Origin: Candidatus Omnitrophota bacterium
GTDB taxonomy: Bacteria; Omnitrophota; Gorgyraeia; 1-14-0-20-64-10; JACQQZ01
Reading direction: 5' to 3'
Assembly: GCA_016206755.1 (NCBI GenBank)
Contig: JACQQZ010000077.1
Coordinates: 1 to 7,597, forward strand
Length of the DNA: 7,597 nt
Shown: positions 1-6,043 of the stretch, piece by piece
How positions within the stretch are numbered: the stretch's first letter is position 1
Layout of the letters: every line of letters starts with the position of its first letter
Made by a program: the position numbers and the translations under genes
The notes under the pieces: generated by a model
Told to the model about the DNA's origin: nothing
Database searches by the model: none
Seen by the model: only the letters and a program-made list of their open reading frames with translations

Positions 1-316
1 ACGCCACGCTCCTCGCGCCTTGCGCCGCTGGCCAGACCCACCCCGCGCGGCCACGGGAGGTTCTGAAAGGCGCTCTAAACATTCGTTTCTTGAAAAACTT
101 CAACATTCTTGGGTTCCGTTTCAACGTACGTTCTCGCATCTTTGCTAACTCCATGGTTGGCCACTTCTCATATCCAATAAGCATCCAAGGCCGATGATGA
201 TCTGTCCATCCAGCGGATGTCGCCTTCGGCGACAAGGCAGGTGATGGGGCCACCCCATCACCTGCCTTCACGTTGTCAGCGGCCTCTTCGAGGCCGAAGG
301 CAGGTGATGGGGCCAT
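1..316 (-). CDS. Unidentified reading frame downstream of rpsK, 3' end outside the window
   Basis: An open frame of 105 codons starts at the ATG overlapping the last base of the rpsK stop (TAATG) and runs off the window edge without a stop. The first 21 codons ([15 protein letters not shown]...) are the 60-bp inverted-repeat element. A GTG at 253 follows a strong AGGTGAT by 3 nt and opens VAPSPALSPKATSAGW. An ATG at 184 is a third possible start. Residues about 45-90 are basic and rich in Arg, Lys and Met (GYEKWPTMELAKMRERTLKR). No family was recognised. It does not read as rpsD (S4), which often follows rpsK, nor as rpoA. Positions 61-180 are only about 41% GC by hand count, whereas positions 1-60 are very GC-rich. 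This sharp change suggests acquired sequence or a longer member of the repeat family. It may not be a real gene. Confidence 0.35.
   Translation of the reverse strand, partial: MAPSPAFGLEEAADNVKAGDGVAPSPALSPKATSAGWTDHHRPWMLIGYEKWPTMELAKMRERTLKRNPRMLKFFKKRMFRAPFRTSRGRAGWVWPAAQGARSVA
208..249 (-). repeat. End of a second repeat-family copy, next to the 60-bp element
   Basis: In the mRNA sense this reads CCCCATCACCTGCCTT (234-249) followed by a 17-nt hairpin with a 7-bp stem and GAA loop (218-234), then a small ATCC-GCT-GGAT hairpin (208-218). The 16-bp end is a perfect inverted copy of 253-268 with only 3 bp between them, so two element ends lie head to head. The hairpin resembles the GTCCGCC/GGCGGAC hairpin of the element between rpsH and rplF in both position and form. 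The matching right end was not seen and would lie beyond position 1. Confidence 0.6.
253..312 (-). mobile_element. 60-bp inverted-repeat element, internally deleted copy
   Basis: Perfect 16-bp terminal inverted repeats at 253-268 and 297-312 (CCCCATCACCTGCCTT / AAGGCAGGTGATGGGG) flank one hairpin at 280-296 (CGGCCTC-GAA-GAGGCCG in mRNA sense) and about 12 other bases. The segment from the hairpin through CTGACAA matches, with one change, the plus-strand left part of the element at 6595-6721. This copy is therefore best read as the same element lacking its middle. It begins one to three bases after the rpsK stop and its 3' end supplies AGGTGAT-GGG-GTG to the next frame. No transposase is encoded, so any movement would need a protein from elsewhere. 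Confidence 0.65.
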
Positions 317-765
317 TACACCCTCCGCCGTTTGGGAGGACGGCAACCGTTGTGAGGCACAGGGGTCACGTCCTTAATCAAGGTGACGGTCAATCCTGCA
401 GCTTGCAAAGCCCGAACCGCGGATTCGCGGCCCGAACCGGGCCCCTTGATGTGCACTTCGATGTCGCGCATTCCCGCAGCCAGAGCGCTCTTGGCGGCAT
501 TTTCCGCGGCCACCTGAGCGGCAAACGGCGTGGCCTTCTTGGAACCGCTGAAACCGACGGTCCCCGTGGAAGCCCAGCAAACGGCGTTGCCCTGTTTATC
601 GGTAATGGTGACGATCGTGTTGTTGAACGTCGCGTGAATGTGCGCAATGCCGCTGGAAACATGGCGCTTTGTCTTGGAGCGCGCCTTGCGTGCGGGTGAT
701 GGCGCGGCGGCAGCGTCGGACGCAGGGAGTGTTTTTTGCTGTTCTTCGCGTTTCTCTTCAGCCAT
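316..765 (-). CDS. rpsK: 30S ribosomal protein S11
   Basis: Small-subunit platform protein that helps form the mRNA and Shine-Dalgarno path near the 3' end of 16S rRNA. The 149 residues include the family core from about residue 36: [18 protein letters not shown] (39-56), [10 protein letters not shown] (79-88), [14 protein letters not shown] (107-120) and the terminal [18 protein letters not shown]. About 20 residues longer at the N terminus than E. coli S11; this acidic, Ala-rich extension ([10 protein letters not shown]...) is of a kind seen in several phyla. The ATG at 765 follows GAGG by 5 nt and is preceded by a 103-nt gap holding a 12-bp tandem array. The TAA stop shares its last base with an ATG opening the next frame. 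Confidence 0.97.
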   Translation of the reverse strand: MAEEKREEQQKTLPASDAAAAPSPARKARSKTKRHVSSGIAHIHATFNNTIVTITDKQGNAVCWASTGTVGFSGSKKATPFAAQVAAENAAKSALAAGMRDIEVHIKGPGSGRESAVRALQAAGLTVTLIKDVTPVPHNGCRPPKRRRV

Positions 766-790
766 TCGTTCCTCTTTTTCTTTTCTCTAT

Positions 791-861
791 TTCTGGGCTA
801 TTTTCTGGGCTATTTTTGGGCTATTTTCTGGGCTATTTTCCGGGCTATTTTCCGGGCATAT
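791..861 (-). repeat. 12-bp tandem repeat array between rpsM and rpsK
   Basis: Six units of TTCTGGGCTATT on the plus strand (AATAGCCCAGAA in the mRNA) occupy 791-802, 803-814, 815-825 (one base short), 826-837, 838-849 and 850-861 (the last degenerate). They fill most of the 103-nt gap between the rpsM stop and the rpsK start. In the mRNA the array is A-rich and unlikely to fold strongly, and it repeatedly presents TAG stop codons. One frame from a TTG just after rpsM would encode a 24-26-residue PENS repeat peptide, which is probably accidental. Any role in setting rpsK translation is inference. Confidence 0.85.
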
Positions 862-868
862 CTTCAAC

Positions 869-1264
869 TTACTTTGCCGCTGCCGGTTTCCCGGCCACCG
901 GTCGCATGGAACTTAAAATACGCCGCGGCCCCTTGCGGGTTCGCGCGTTGGTATGAGTGCGCTGACCGCGCACCGGAAGGCCCTTGCGATGCCGGATGCC
1001 CCGGTAGCATCCGATGTCCACCAGGCGCTTGATGTTTTGCGCGATATCGCGCTTGAGATCACCTTCCACTTTGTAATCCCGCTGAATGATGCCGGTGAGC
1101 TTGGTCACCTGTTCATCCGTCAAATTTTTCACCCGGATTTCAGGTCCCACTTGCGCCTTTTCCAGGATGACGCGGGAAAGCTGCGGGCCGACTCCGTACA
1201 AATAACAGAGAGCCACATCGACACGCTTTCCCTTGGGCAAATCCACACCCAGAATACGAGCCAT
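869..1264 (-). CDS. rpsM: 30S ribosomal protein S13
   Basis: Head-domain protein of the small subunit that contacts S19, the large subunit (bridge B1) and the P-site tRNA. The 131 residues carry [15 protein letters not shown] at the start, the helix-hairpin-helix-like segment [17 protein letters not shown] (21-37) and the basic signature [20 protein letters not shown] (91-110). The tail beyond GPRR ([16 protein letters not shown]) is somewhat longer than in E. coli. The ATG at 1264 has AGGA 5 nt upstream and lies 13 nt after the rpmJ stop, the usual rpmJ-rpsM-rpsK order at the head of the alpha operon. Leu5 is where Ala is common; nothing else is odd. Confidence 0.97.
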   Translation of the reverse strand: MARILGVDLPKGKRVDVALCYLYGVGPQLSRVILEKAQVGPEIRVKNLTDEQVTKLTGIIQRDYKVEGDLKRDIAQNIKRLVDIGCYRGIRHRKGLPVRGQRTHTNARTRKGPRRILSSMRPVAGKPAAAK

Positions 1265-1277
1265 AAGTTCCTACCCC

Positions 1278-1391
1278 TTAACCTTGCCGCTGCTTGTGCT
1301 TGGGATTCGTGCAGATGACCCGCACGATGCCCCGGCGCCGAACCACACGGCACTGTTCACAAATCCGTTTCACCGATGCCTTTACTTTCAC
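1278..1391 (-). CDS. rpmJ: 50S ribosomal protein L36, zinc-binding type
   Basis: Smallest large-subunit protein. The 37 residues match the whole family length: [14 protein letters not shown] ... [16 protein letters not shown]. Cys11, Cys14, Cys27 and His32 give a complete CCCH zinc site. The start is GTG at 1391, preceded by GGAGGAGG (1397-1404) at 5 nt, the strongest plain Shine-Dalgarno in the window. The same frame stays open upstream to a GTG at 1475, but that extension reads through the GGTGTCTGACACC repeats and has no ribosomal counterpart, so the short start is chosen. An 80-96-nt repeat-filled gap separates it from infA. Confidence 0.95.
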   Translation of the reverse strand: MKVKASVKRICEQCRVVRRRGIVRVICTNPKHKQRQG

Positions 1392-1409
1392 CGCAACCTC
1401 CTCCAAATC

Positions 1410-1476
1410 GGTGTCAGACACCCGCTCAAGACACCCGCTCATACTTTTACAAAAGTACGGGGCGGTGTCAGACACC
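1410..1476. repeat. REP-like palindrome cluster between infA and rpmJ
   Basis: Two copies of the 13-bp palindrome GGTGTCAGACACC lie at 1410-1422 and 1464-1476. Between them AGACACCCGCTCA is perfectly duplicated in tandem (1416-1428 and 1429-1441), the first unit overlapping the first palindrome. A hairpin TACTTTT-AC-AAAAGTA lies at 1442-1457. The cluster nearly fills the infA-rpmJ gap and ends just upstream of the rpmJ ribosome binding site. Its form (short exact palindromes in an intergenic space) is that of REP-type repeats, often spread by Y1 (RAYT-type) transposases. No such gene is in view. It shares no sequence with the CAGGTGATGGGG family elsewhere in the window. Confidence 0.75.
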
Positions 1477-1487
1477 TTTCAACATGA

Positions 1488-1706
1488 TCAGCGAACCCGG
1501 AACGTGATCCGTCCGCGCGTCAAATCGTACGGTGAAAGCTCCACTTTCACCTTGTCGCCCGGCAGAATGCGGATGAAATTCATCCGCATCTTTCCGGAAA
1601 CATGGGCCAAAACTCTGTGCCCATTTTCAAGCTCGATGCGAAACATCGCGTTGGGCAGAGCTTCCGCAACCACCCCTTCAACTTCTATGGCTTCTTCTTT
1701 TGGCAA
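1488..1706 (-). CDS. infA: Translation initiation factor IF-1
   Basis: Binds the 30S A site and acts with IF-2 and IF-3 during initiation. The 72 residues match the usual family length and OB fold throughout: [40 protein letters not shown] and [20 protein letters not shown], ending ITFRVR. The only start that gives an intact N terminus is TTG at 1706 ([11 protein letters not shown]). It lies inside the end of map, so the two genes overlap by 22 nt. A GGAG sits about 10 nt upstream, a weak arrangement that implies translation coupled to map. A longer version of the frame, reaching to 2246, merely shadows map. Confidence 0.96.
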   Translation of the reverse strand: MPKEEAIEVEGVVAEALPNAMFRIELENGHRVLAHVSGKMRMNFIRILPGDKVKVELSPYDLTRGRITFRVR

Positions 1707-2446
1707 AGTGTGAGAATCTCCGGACCATGTTCCGTCACCGCCACCGTATGCTCGAAATGAGCGGACAATAAGCGATCTTTCGTCACCGCCGTCCAGCCAT
1801 CGTCCAATATCTCGACTTCCATGCCGCCGGCATTGACCATCGGCTCGATGGCCAGCACCATGCCGGCTTTCAGAACAGGCCCGGTTCCCGCCGGCCCGTA
1901 GTTTGGAATCTGGGGGGGCTCGTGCAGCCGCGTTCCGATGCCATGACCCACAAATTCGCGCACCACTGAAAAACCTTCTTTTTCCACCGCCGTCTGAACC
2001 GCATGCGAGATGTCGGACAACCTTCTGCCCGGCATGACGCAGGCAATCCCCTCTTCCAGCGATTGGCGCGTGACTTCCATCAAGCGCCGCGCTTCCTCCG
2101 AAACACGCCCCACCGCGACGGTCACTGCGGCGTCCCCGTAGTACCCCTCGACTCGGGCACCCGCATCGATGCCGACGATGTCCCCTTCCTTCAATACACG
2201 ATCGCGCGGAATGCCGTGCACCACTTCTTCGTTGATCGAAGTGCAAATATAAGCCGGGTATCCGCGATACCCCTTGAACGCCGGCTGACCCCCCAATTCC
2301 TGGATGATGCTGCCGGCCAACCGGTCCAGCTCGGCGGTCGTGACCCCCGGGGCGATTGTCTCCCGAAGCCGCTCCAGAAGCTCGCCGACGATCCGCCCGG
2401 CCTTGCGCATCTTGTCCAGCGCCCTGGCGTCTTTGACCTCAACCAT
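1685..2446 (-). CDS. map: Methionine aminopeptidase, type I
   Basis: Cytosolic metalloenzyme that removes the initiator Met from new proteins. The 253 residues cover the complete pita-bread fold. All five metal ligands are visible: Asp94 (GIDAG), Asp105 (YYGDAA), His168 ([14 protein letters not shown]), Glu201 ([10 protein letters not shown]) and Glu232 ([17 protein letters not shown]). His77 (VVHGIP) and His175 match the substrate-binding His residues of the family. The ATG at 2446 ([17 protein letters not shown]) aligns with family starts. The frame is open to 2524, but that stretch shadows the end of adk. It overlaps adk by 8 nt (ATGGTTGA), which with no good ribosome binding site suggests coupling. 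It ends 22 nt inside infA. Confidence 0.96.
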   Translation of the reverse strand: MVEVKDARALDKMRKAGRIVGELLERLRETIAPGVTTAELDRLAGSIIQELGGQPAFKGYRGYPAYICTSINEEVVHGIPRDRVLKEGDIVGIDAGARVEGYYGDAAVTVAVGRVSEEARRLMEVTRQSLEEGIACVMPGRRLSDISHAVQTAVEKEGFSVVREFVGHGIGTRLHEPPQIPNYGPAGTGPVLKAGMVLAIEPMVNAGGMEVEILDDGWTAVTKDRLLSAHFEHTVAVTEHGPEILTLCQKKKP

Positions 2447-3116
2447 CCAGAGGCCTGCGCAACAGCTTTTCCTGCCGGAACAGCGAGCGGAGCTGTTGAT
2501 ACAAGGTCTCAACGGCCAAATCACCGTTGACGACTCTTAAAATTCCTTTTTGGCGATAGTAGTCTAGGAGCGGCTCGGTCTGCCGCCGGTAAACCCCCTG
2601 GCGCTTGACGATCGTTTCCGGCTTGTCATCTTCGCGCTGAATCACCGGACCGGGACAGCGGTCGCATTTGCCTTCTTTGGCCGGCGGATGATTCTGTTCG
2701 TGATAATTCATTCCGCACGACTGGCACACCCTGCGTCCGGCCAACCGGTGAACGATGATCTCCGGCGATGTTTCAAAATAGACGACGCGGTCAACGGCCG
2801 TCCCGCGCCGAGCCAATTCCCGATCCAGCTCTTCCGCCTGGGACTGGGTGCGCGGAAACCCGTCCAGGACAAAACCGTCCCCGTTGAGTGAATCCGCGGG
2901 GATCCGATTCAAAATCATCTGCGTGACCAAGGGATCAGGGACCAGCTCCCCGCGCTTCATGTAATCCTGGACCCGGGCCCCCAGCTTCGTTTCGTCGCGG
3001 ACGGCATCCCGCAACAAATTGCCGCTGGAGACATGCGTCAGCTTCAAACGCTCGCGCATCATTTCCGCCAGCGAACCTTTTCCCGCGCCCGGAGGTCCCA
3101 AAAAAATGAGTCTCAC
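2439..3116 (-). CDS. adk: Adenylate kinase with zinc-binding LID
   Basis: Catalyses ATP + AMP = 2 ADP in the cytosol. From the GTG at 3116 it is 225 residues: MRLIFLGPPGAGKGS with the P-loop GPPGAGKG at 7-14, the AMP-binding SSGNLLR (30-36) and GFVLDGFPRTQSQAE (81-95). The LID has VCQSCG and KCDRCPG, placing Cys131, Cys134, Cys151 and Cys154 as a four-Cys zinc site like that of many Gram-positive enzymes. Ser-Leu follows the P-loop where Thr-Gln is usual. A TTG at 3128, four codons upstream, is an alternative start, but the GTG matches the family N terminus better. The secY stop is 16 nt upstream and map starts inside the end. Confidence 0.96.
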   Translation of the reverse strand: MRLIFLGPPGAGKGSLAEMMRERLKLTHVSSGNLLRDAVRDETKLGARVQDYMKRGELVPDPLVTQMILNRIPADSLNGDGFVLDGFPRTQSQAEELDRELARRGTAVDRVVYFETSPEIIVHRLAGRRVCQSCGMNYHEQNHPPAKEGKCDRCPGPVIQREDDKPETIVKRQGVYRRQTEPLLDYYRQKGILRVVNGDLAVETLYQQLRSLFRQEKLLRRPLDG

Positions 3117-3132
3117 CGGTGCCCCCAACTCG

Positions 3133-4485
3133 CTACCTGCGACCCCGCAAACGGCCGCGCTTCATAAATCCCTCGTAATGGCGCATCAGCAAGAACGATT
3201 CGATCTGGCGCATCGTGTCCAGCATCACGCCGACGATGATCAAAAGGCCGGTGCCCCCGAAAAAACTGGCAACGCTGTAAGGAATTTTCAGCCACTTGCC
3301 CACCATGTCCGGCAGCACCGCGATGACCGCCAAGAAGACCGCGCCCGGCAACGTGATCCGGTCCAAAATGTGCCCGAAATATTCGGCCGTCGGCCGGCCG
3401 GGGCGGATCCCGGGGACAAACCCGCCGTACTTGCGCATGTTGTCGGCCACCTCGATCGGATTGAACGAGATCGCCGTATAAAAATAAGCGAAGAAAACGA
3501 TCAGCGCCGAATACAGGATCGTGTAAAACCACTGGCCGTTGGTCAGCCAGTGCGAAACCGCCTGCAGCGCGCGGTTGGGGAAAAAACCGGCCAGCGTCGC
3601 GGGAAACATGATGATCGACTGCGCAAAAATAATCGGCATCACGCCCGCGTGATTCACGCGGATCGGAATGTAGGTGGTCTGCCCGCCGTACACTTTTCTC
3701 CCGACCACCCGGCGCGCGTATTGCACGGGGATGCGCCTCTGCCCCTGCGTAATGGCGATCACTGCGATCACCACCGCCACCATCATGACCGCCATCAGCA
3801 ACAGCGTCACCGGCTGAATCTGCCGGCTGGCCGCTGAGGCGCCCGGCGCCATCAACACCCACAGCTGATGCGCGGCGGTCGGCACGCGCGAAATGATGCC
3901 GGAGGTAATCAGGATCGACATCCCGTTGCCGATTCCGTACGCCGTGATCTGCTCGCCGAGCCACATGATAAACGCCGTTCCGCTGGCCAGCGTAATCACG
4001 GTCGTCAACCGGAAACCCCAACCCGGATCATGGACGATGGCCACGCCGTCAAAGTGGGCCGGATTTTCCAGCCACAAACTGATGAACAGCGCCTGCAGCA
4101 CGCCCAAACCGACGGTCAAATACCGTGAATACTGGTTCAGCTGCCGGCGGCCGGCTTCGCCCCCTTCCTTGGCCAGCTTTTCCAAATCCGGCAACACGAC
4201 CGTCAACAGCTGCATGATGATCGAAGCCGAGATGGCCGGCATGATTCCCAATGCAAAAATGGTGCATTGGGAAAGGGCCGCGCCGCTGAACAGATCCATC
4301 ACCGCAAACAAGGTTCCGCCTTGCGTGCGCGCCATTCTGTCAAAGAACTCCGCCAAGGCCCGGCCGTTGATTCCCGGGGTTGGAATGTAGCATCCAATCC
4401 GGTAAACGGCGATCAGGCCCAGCGTCAAAAGAATACGCTGCCGAAGATCGGCGATCTTAAAGCTATTTGCCAGCGCTCGGAGCAC
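3133..4485 (-). CDS. secY: Protein translocase channel subunit SecY
   Basis: Inner-membrane channel of the Sec translocon, partner of SecE, SecG and SecA. From the GTG at 4485 it is 450 residues with ten expected membrane helices, the first about 18-34 and the last about 408-424. Family features are YIPTPGING (33-41), GIGNGMSILI (184-193), the cytosolic C4-C5 loop QGQRRIPVQYARR (247-259) used by SecA and the ribosome, and GIRPGRPTAEY (359-369). The C terminus is basic (FMKRGRLRGRR). A GTG at 4515 would add a hydrophobic MKLTGFLWPI segment unusual for SecY; neither start has a clear ribosome binding site. Overlap with the end of rplO (23 nt, or 53 nt from the longer start) suggests coupling. 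Confidence 0.96.
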   Translation of the reverse strand: MLRALANSFKIADLRQRILLTLGLIAVYRIGCYIPTPGINGRALAEFFDRMARTQGGTLFAVMDLFSGAALSQCTIFALGIMPAISASIIMQLLTVVLPDLEKLAKEGGEAGRRQLNQYSRYLTVGLGVLQALFISLWLENPAHFDGVAIVHDPGWGFRLTTVITLASGTAFIMWLGEQITAYGIGNGMSILITSGIISRVPTAAHQLWVLMAPGASAASRQIQPVTLLLMAVMMVAVVIAVIAITQGQRRIPVQYARRVVGRKVYGGQTTYIPIRVNHAGVMPIIFAQSIIMFPATLAGFFPNRALQAVSHWLTNGQWFYTILYSALIVFFAYFYTAISFNPIEVADNMRKYGGFVPGIRPGRPTAEYFGHILDRITLPGAVFLAVIAVLPDMVGKWLKIPYSVASFFGGTGLLIIVGVMLDTMRQIESFLLMRHYEGFMKRGRLRGRR

Positions 4486-4936
4486 GATGGGCCAAAGGAA
4501 GCCGGTGAGCTTCACCGCCGGCTTTTTTAATCTGCTCCGCCGCCTTCTCCGAGAAGCCGTGGGCCTTGATGATCAGCGGATGGGTCAATTTCCCATCTCC
4601 AAGAATTTTCACGGCGCGGGCAGCGTTTCGAATCAGACCCTGCGCCGCAAGCGAAGCCGGATCAACCACCGTTCCGGCGGCAAGCTTTTCCAGACGGTTC
4701 AAATTGACGATTTGGTATTCGACGTTCGGGGCATGCGCAAACCCGCGCTTCGGGATCCGCTTGACCAGCGGCATCTGTCCGCCTTCAAGCCAGGGGCGAA
4801 TCCCATGGCCGGAACGGGCGCGCTGGCCTTTTTGTCCGCGGCAGGAAGTTTTGCCGTGGCCCGAAGAACGCCCGCATCCGCGGCGTTTCGTGCGATGCGT
4901 CGCCCCTTTGGGAACAGACATTTTACTCAGTTTCAT
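4463..4936 (-). CDS. rplO: 50S ribosomal protein L15
   Basis: Large-subunit assembly protein that contacts 23S rRNA. The 157 residues show the Gly/Lys-rich N-terminal arm KRRGCGRSSGHGKTSCRGQK (17-36), then RARSGHG, the EGGQMPLVKRIPKRGF segment (51-66) and the C-terminal fold ending AHGFSEKAAEQIKKAGGEA. The last 14 residues (HRLPLAHRAPSAGK) run past the usual end of L15 and are encoded in the region that overlaps secY. The ATG at 4936 has AGGTGAT 3 nt upstream, at the tip of a hairpin-plus-AGGTGAT block resembling the repeat family; an in-frame ATG at 4921 is less likely. The ATG overlaps the stop of the small upstream frame (ATGA). Confidence 0.96.
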   Translation of the reverse strand: MKLSKMSVPKGATHRTKRRGCGRSSGHGKTSCRGQKGQRARSGHGIRPWLEGGQMPLVKRIPKRGFAHAPNVEYQIVNLNRLEKLAAGTVVDPASLAAQGLIRNAARAVKILGDGKLTHPLIIKAHGFSEKAAEQIKKAGGEAHRLPLAHRAPSAGK

Positions 4937-5088
4937 TCCATCACCTGTCTTGCCGGTGGCGGCACCGTTCGTGTCAATCGATAAAAACCATCATACCGGT
5001 ACTGCCGGATTTTCAAAAATTCCAGGGGTAGCGGCTGAACCCGGCACTCCCGGAAACGGTACCGCTGGTACCGCTGGGCTCGGGTCAT
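4933..5088 (-). CDS. 51-codon frame in the slot where rpmD (L30) is expected
   Basis: The frame starts at an ATG overlapping the rpsE stop (ATGA) and ends at a TGA overlapping the rplO start (ATGA), exactly filling the gap. The peptide [20 protein letters not shown]... has 11 Arg and 6 Tyr in 51 residues and ends ARQVME, the same ending type (..QVM.) as the frame before rplF. It lacks L30 features such as the LGLRK and RGMI segments. The DNA is repeat-rich: GGTACCGCT is duplicated at 5059-5076, a TACCGGTA palindrome lies at 4994-5001 and a hairpin at 4951-4964. It may be a coupling leader, a degenerate insertion or a short unknown protein. The AGGTGAT for rplO lies within it. Confidence 0.35.
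   Translation of the reverse strand: MTRAQRYQRYRFRECRVQPLPLEFLKIRQYRYDGFYRLTRTVPPPARQVME
4938..4964 (-). promoter_or_regulatory. Hairpin plus AGGTGAT ribosome binding site of rplO
   Basis: In the mRNA a 14-nt hairpin (TGCCG-CCAC-CGGCA, 4951-4964) is followed by AGACAGGTGATGG and the rplO ATG. AGGTGAT (4940-4946) complements the anti-Shine-Dalgarno end of 16S rRNA over seven bases and is 3 nt from the ATG. This matches the hairpin-then-CAGGTGATGGGG layout of the element ends at 253-312 and 6595-6721, and the spacing matches rpsH. No partner end with CCCCATCACC was found near the rpsE stop, so it is either a lone end or a decayed copy. Confidence 0.6.
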
Positions 5089-5603
5089 GAGAGCTCCGCT
5101 TTTCTCAAGTTGACGACGGTCTGCGGGTCTCTTAAAGATCTGAGGCCTTCCACGGTGGCCTGCACCATGTTGATGGCATTTCCGGAGCCGAGAGACTTGG
5201 CCAGGATGTCGCGGATACCGGCTGCTTCCAAAACCGCACGGGCGGCGCCCCCGGCAATCACACCGGTTCCCGGAGCGGCCGGCTTCATCAAAACGCGCGA
5301 CGCGCCAAAAATTCCGATGACTTCGTGGGGAATCGTTCCGCCTTTCAAGCTGACTGTGAAAGCAGTTTTTCGGGCCTGGTAGAGCCCTTTGCGGATCGCC
5401 TCCGCCACTTCATTGGCTTTTCCGGAAGCCCAACCGACGTGTCCGCGGCCATCCCCCACCACCACCAGCGCCGTAAAGGAAAGCCGCTTGCCGCCTTTGG
5501 TGACTTTGGCCACGCGATTGACCGCAATGACTTTTTCCAAAGGCGCCCCTTGATCCCCGCCTTGCTGCGAACCAGATCTCTGTGGTGCCCCTCGATCCGC
5601 CAT
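5085..5603 (-). CDS. rpsE: 30S ribosomal protein S5
   Basis: Small-subunit protein at the back of the decoding region, important for accuracy and mRNA unwinding. The 172 residues start with a short Gln/Gly-rich tail ([19 protein letters not shown]), then the double-stranded-RNA-binding-like domain with [19 protein letters not shown] (34-52) and [15 protein letters not shown]. The C-terminal domain has [20 protein letters not shown] and [18 protein letters not shown]. The ATG at 5603 lies 2 nt after the rplR stop. No strong ribosome binding site is visible, so coupling to rplR is likely. Its TGA stop overlaps an ATG that opens the 51-codon frame, not rpmD. Confidence 0.97.
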   Translation of the reverse strand: MADRGAPQRSGSQQGGDQGAPLEKVIAVNRVAKVTKGGKRLSFTALVVVGDGRGHVGWASGKANEVAEAIRKGLYQARKTAFTVSLKGGTIPHEVIGIFGASRVLMKPAAPGTGVIAGGAARAVLEAAGIRDILAKSLGSGNAINMVQATVEGLRSLRDPQTVVNLRKAELS

Positions 5604-5605
5604 GA

Positions 5606-5986
5606 TTAAAAGTCCAATCCGTGTTGACGGGCGGCCTGGGCAAATGCCTTCACCCGTCCGTGATACAAATATCCGCCGCGATCAAAAGCCACCTGCTTGA
5701 TGCCTTTGGCTGCGGCGGTCTTTGCCACAAGTTCCCCTAAAATTTCTGCCGCTTCGACGTTGCCCCCTTTTTTACTTTTGGCCTGAAAGTGGGGCGACGT
5801 CGTTCCGAGCGTCAACAGCGTCTTCTGTGCGGCGTCATCCACCAATTGAGCGTACAGGTGCAGATGGCTGCGATGAATCACCAGCCGCGGGCGCTCCGGC
5901 GTTCCTTGAAGCCGCTTGCGGATGCGCAGATGCCGCCGGACTCTTCCGTATTCTTTTGCCGATTGAATCGTCTCCAGCATGCTCAT
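5606..5986 (-). CDS. rplR: 50S ribosomal protein L18
   Basis: Binds 5S rRNA in the central protuberance together with L5. From the ATG at 5986 it is 126 residues: a basic arm [20 protein letters not shown] (14-33), [14 protein letters not shown] (38-51) and the signature [20 protein letters not shown] (101-120), ending HGLDF. AGGG about 7-8 nt upstream supports the 5986 ATG. The ATG at 5980 is an alternative two codons in, and a still longer frame to 6010 has no family support. Its ATG overlaps the TGA of a 19-codon frame filling the gap after rplF. Confidence 0.95.
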   Translation of the reverse strand: MSMLETIQSAKEYGRVRRHLRIRKRLQGTPERPRLVIHRSHLHLYAQLVDDAAQKTLLTLGTTSPHFQAKSKKGGNVEAAEILGELVAKTAAAKGIKQVAFDRGGYLYHGRVKAFAQAARQHGLDF

Positions 5987-6042
5987 GAGCGTGTCCCTGC
6001 GTTCTCCCAACCGGAAATTTCCAGCGTGTCGGCTGGATTCAT
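5983..6042 (-). other. 19-codon coupling frame between rplF and rplR
   Basis: An ATG 1 nt after the rplF TAA opens [19 protein letters not shown], whose TGA overlaps the rplR start (ATGA). The peptide resembles nothing recognised. The frame spans the 57-nt gap almost exactly and carries a 6-bp stem-loop (TCCAGC / GCTGGA, 6020-6037). It could let ribosomes finishing rplF pass on to rplR. A frame this short can easily arise by chance. It is reported because every other sizeable gap upstream of it on this transcript is filled in the same manner. Confidence 0.3.
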
Positions 6043-6043
6043 T

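Noticed and set aside
218..312. CRISPR-like array after rpsK
   Set aside because: The repeats alternate in orientation, unit spacing is irregular (3 and 28 bp), and each is a terminal inverted repeat around a hairpin, not a repeat-spacer series.
1442..1457. TACTTTT-AC-AAAAGTA hairpin as an intrinsic terminator of infA
   Set aside because: The stem is AT-only apart from one GC pair, has no following U-run in the transcribed sense, and lies mid-operon.
1278..1475. N-terminally extended rpmJ starting at GTG 1475
   Set aside because: The added residues come from REP-like palindromes; the 37-residue form has the exact family length and its own strong ribosome binding site.
1912..1918. Run of seven G (C in the map mRNA) as a programmed frameshift site
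   Set aside because: It encodes the conserved His-Glu-Pro-Pro segment of MetAP, and the frame is intact on both sides.
3019..4021. Plus- and minus-strand frames of 272 and 302 codons over secY and adk
   Set aside because: The frames overlap SecY and Adk coding sequence in other frames and give His/Arg/Asp-rich low-complexity translations typical of shadows.
4933..5088. Diverged or frameshifted rpmD
   Set aside because: All three minus-strand frames were read; none shows the L30 core (LGLRK, DTP..RGMI) even in fragments, and the stretch is shorter than a normal rpmD.
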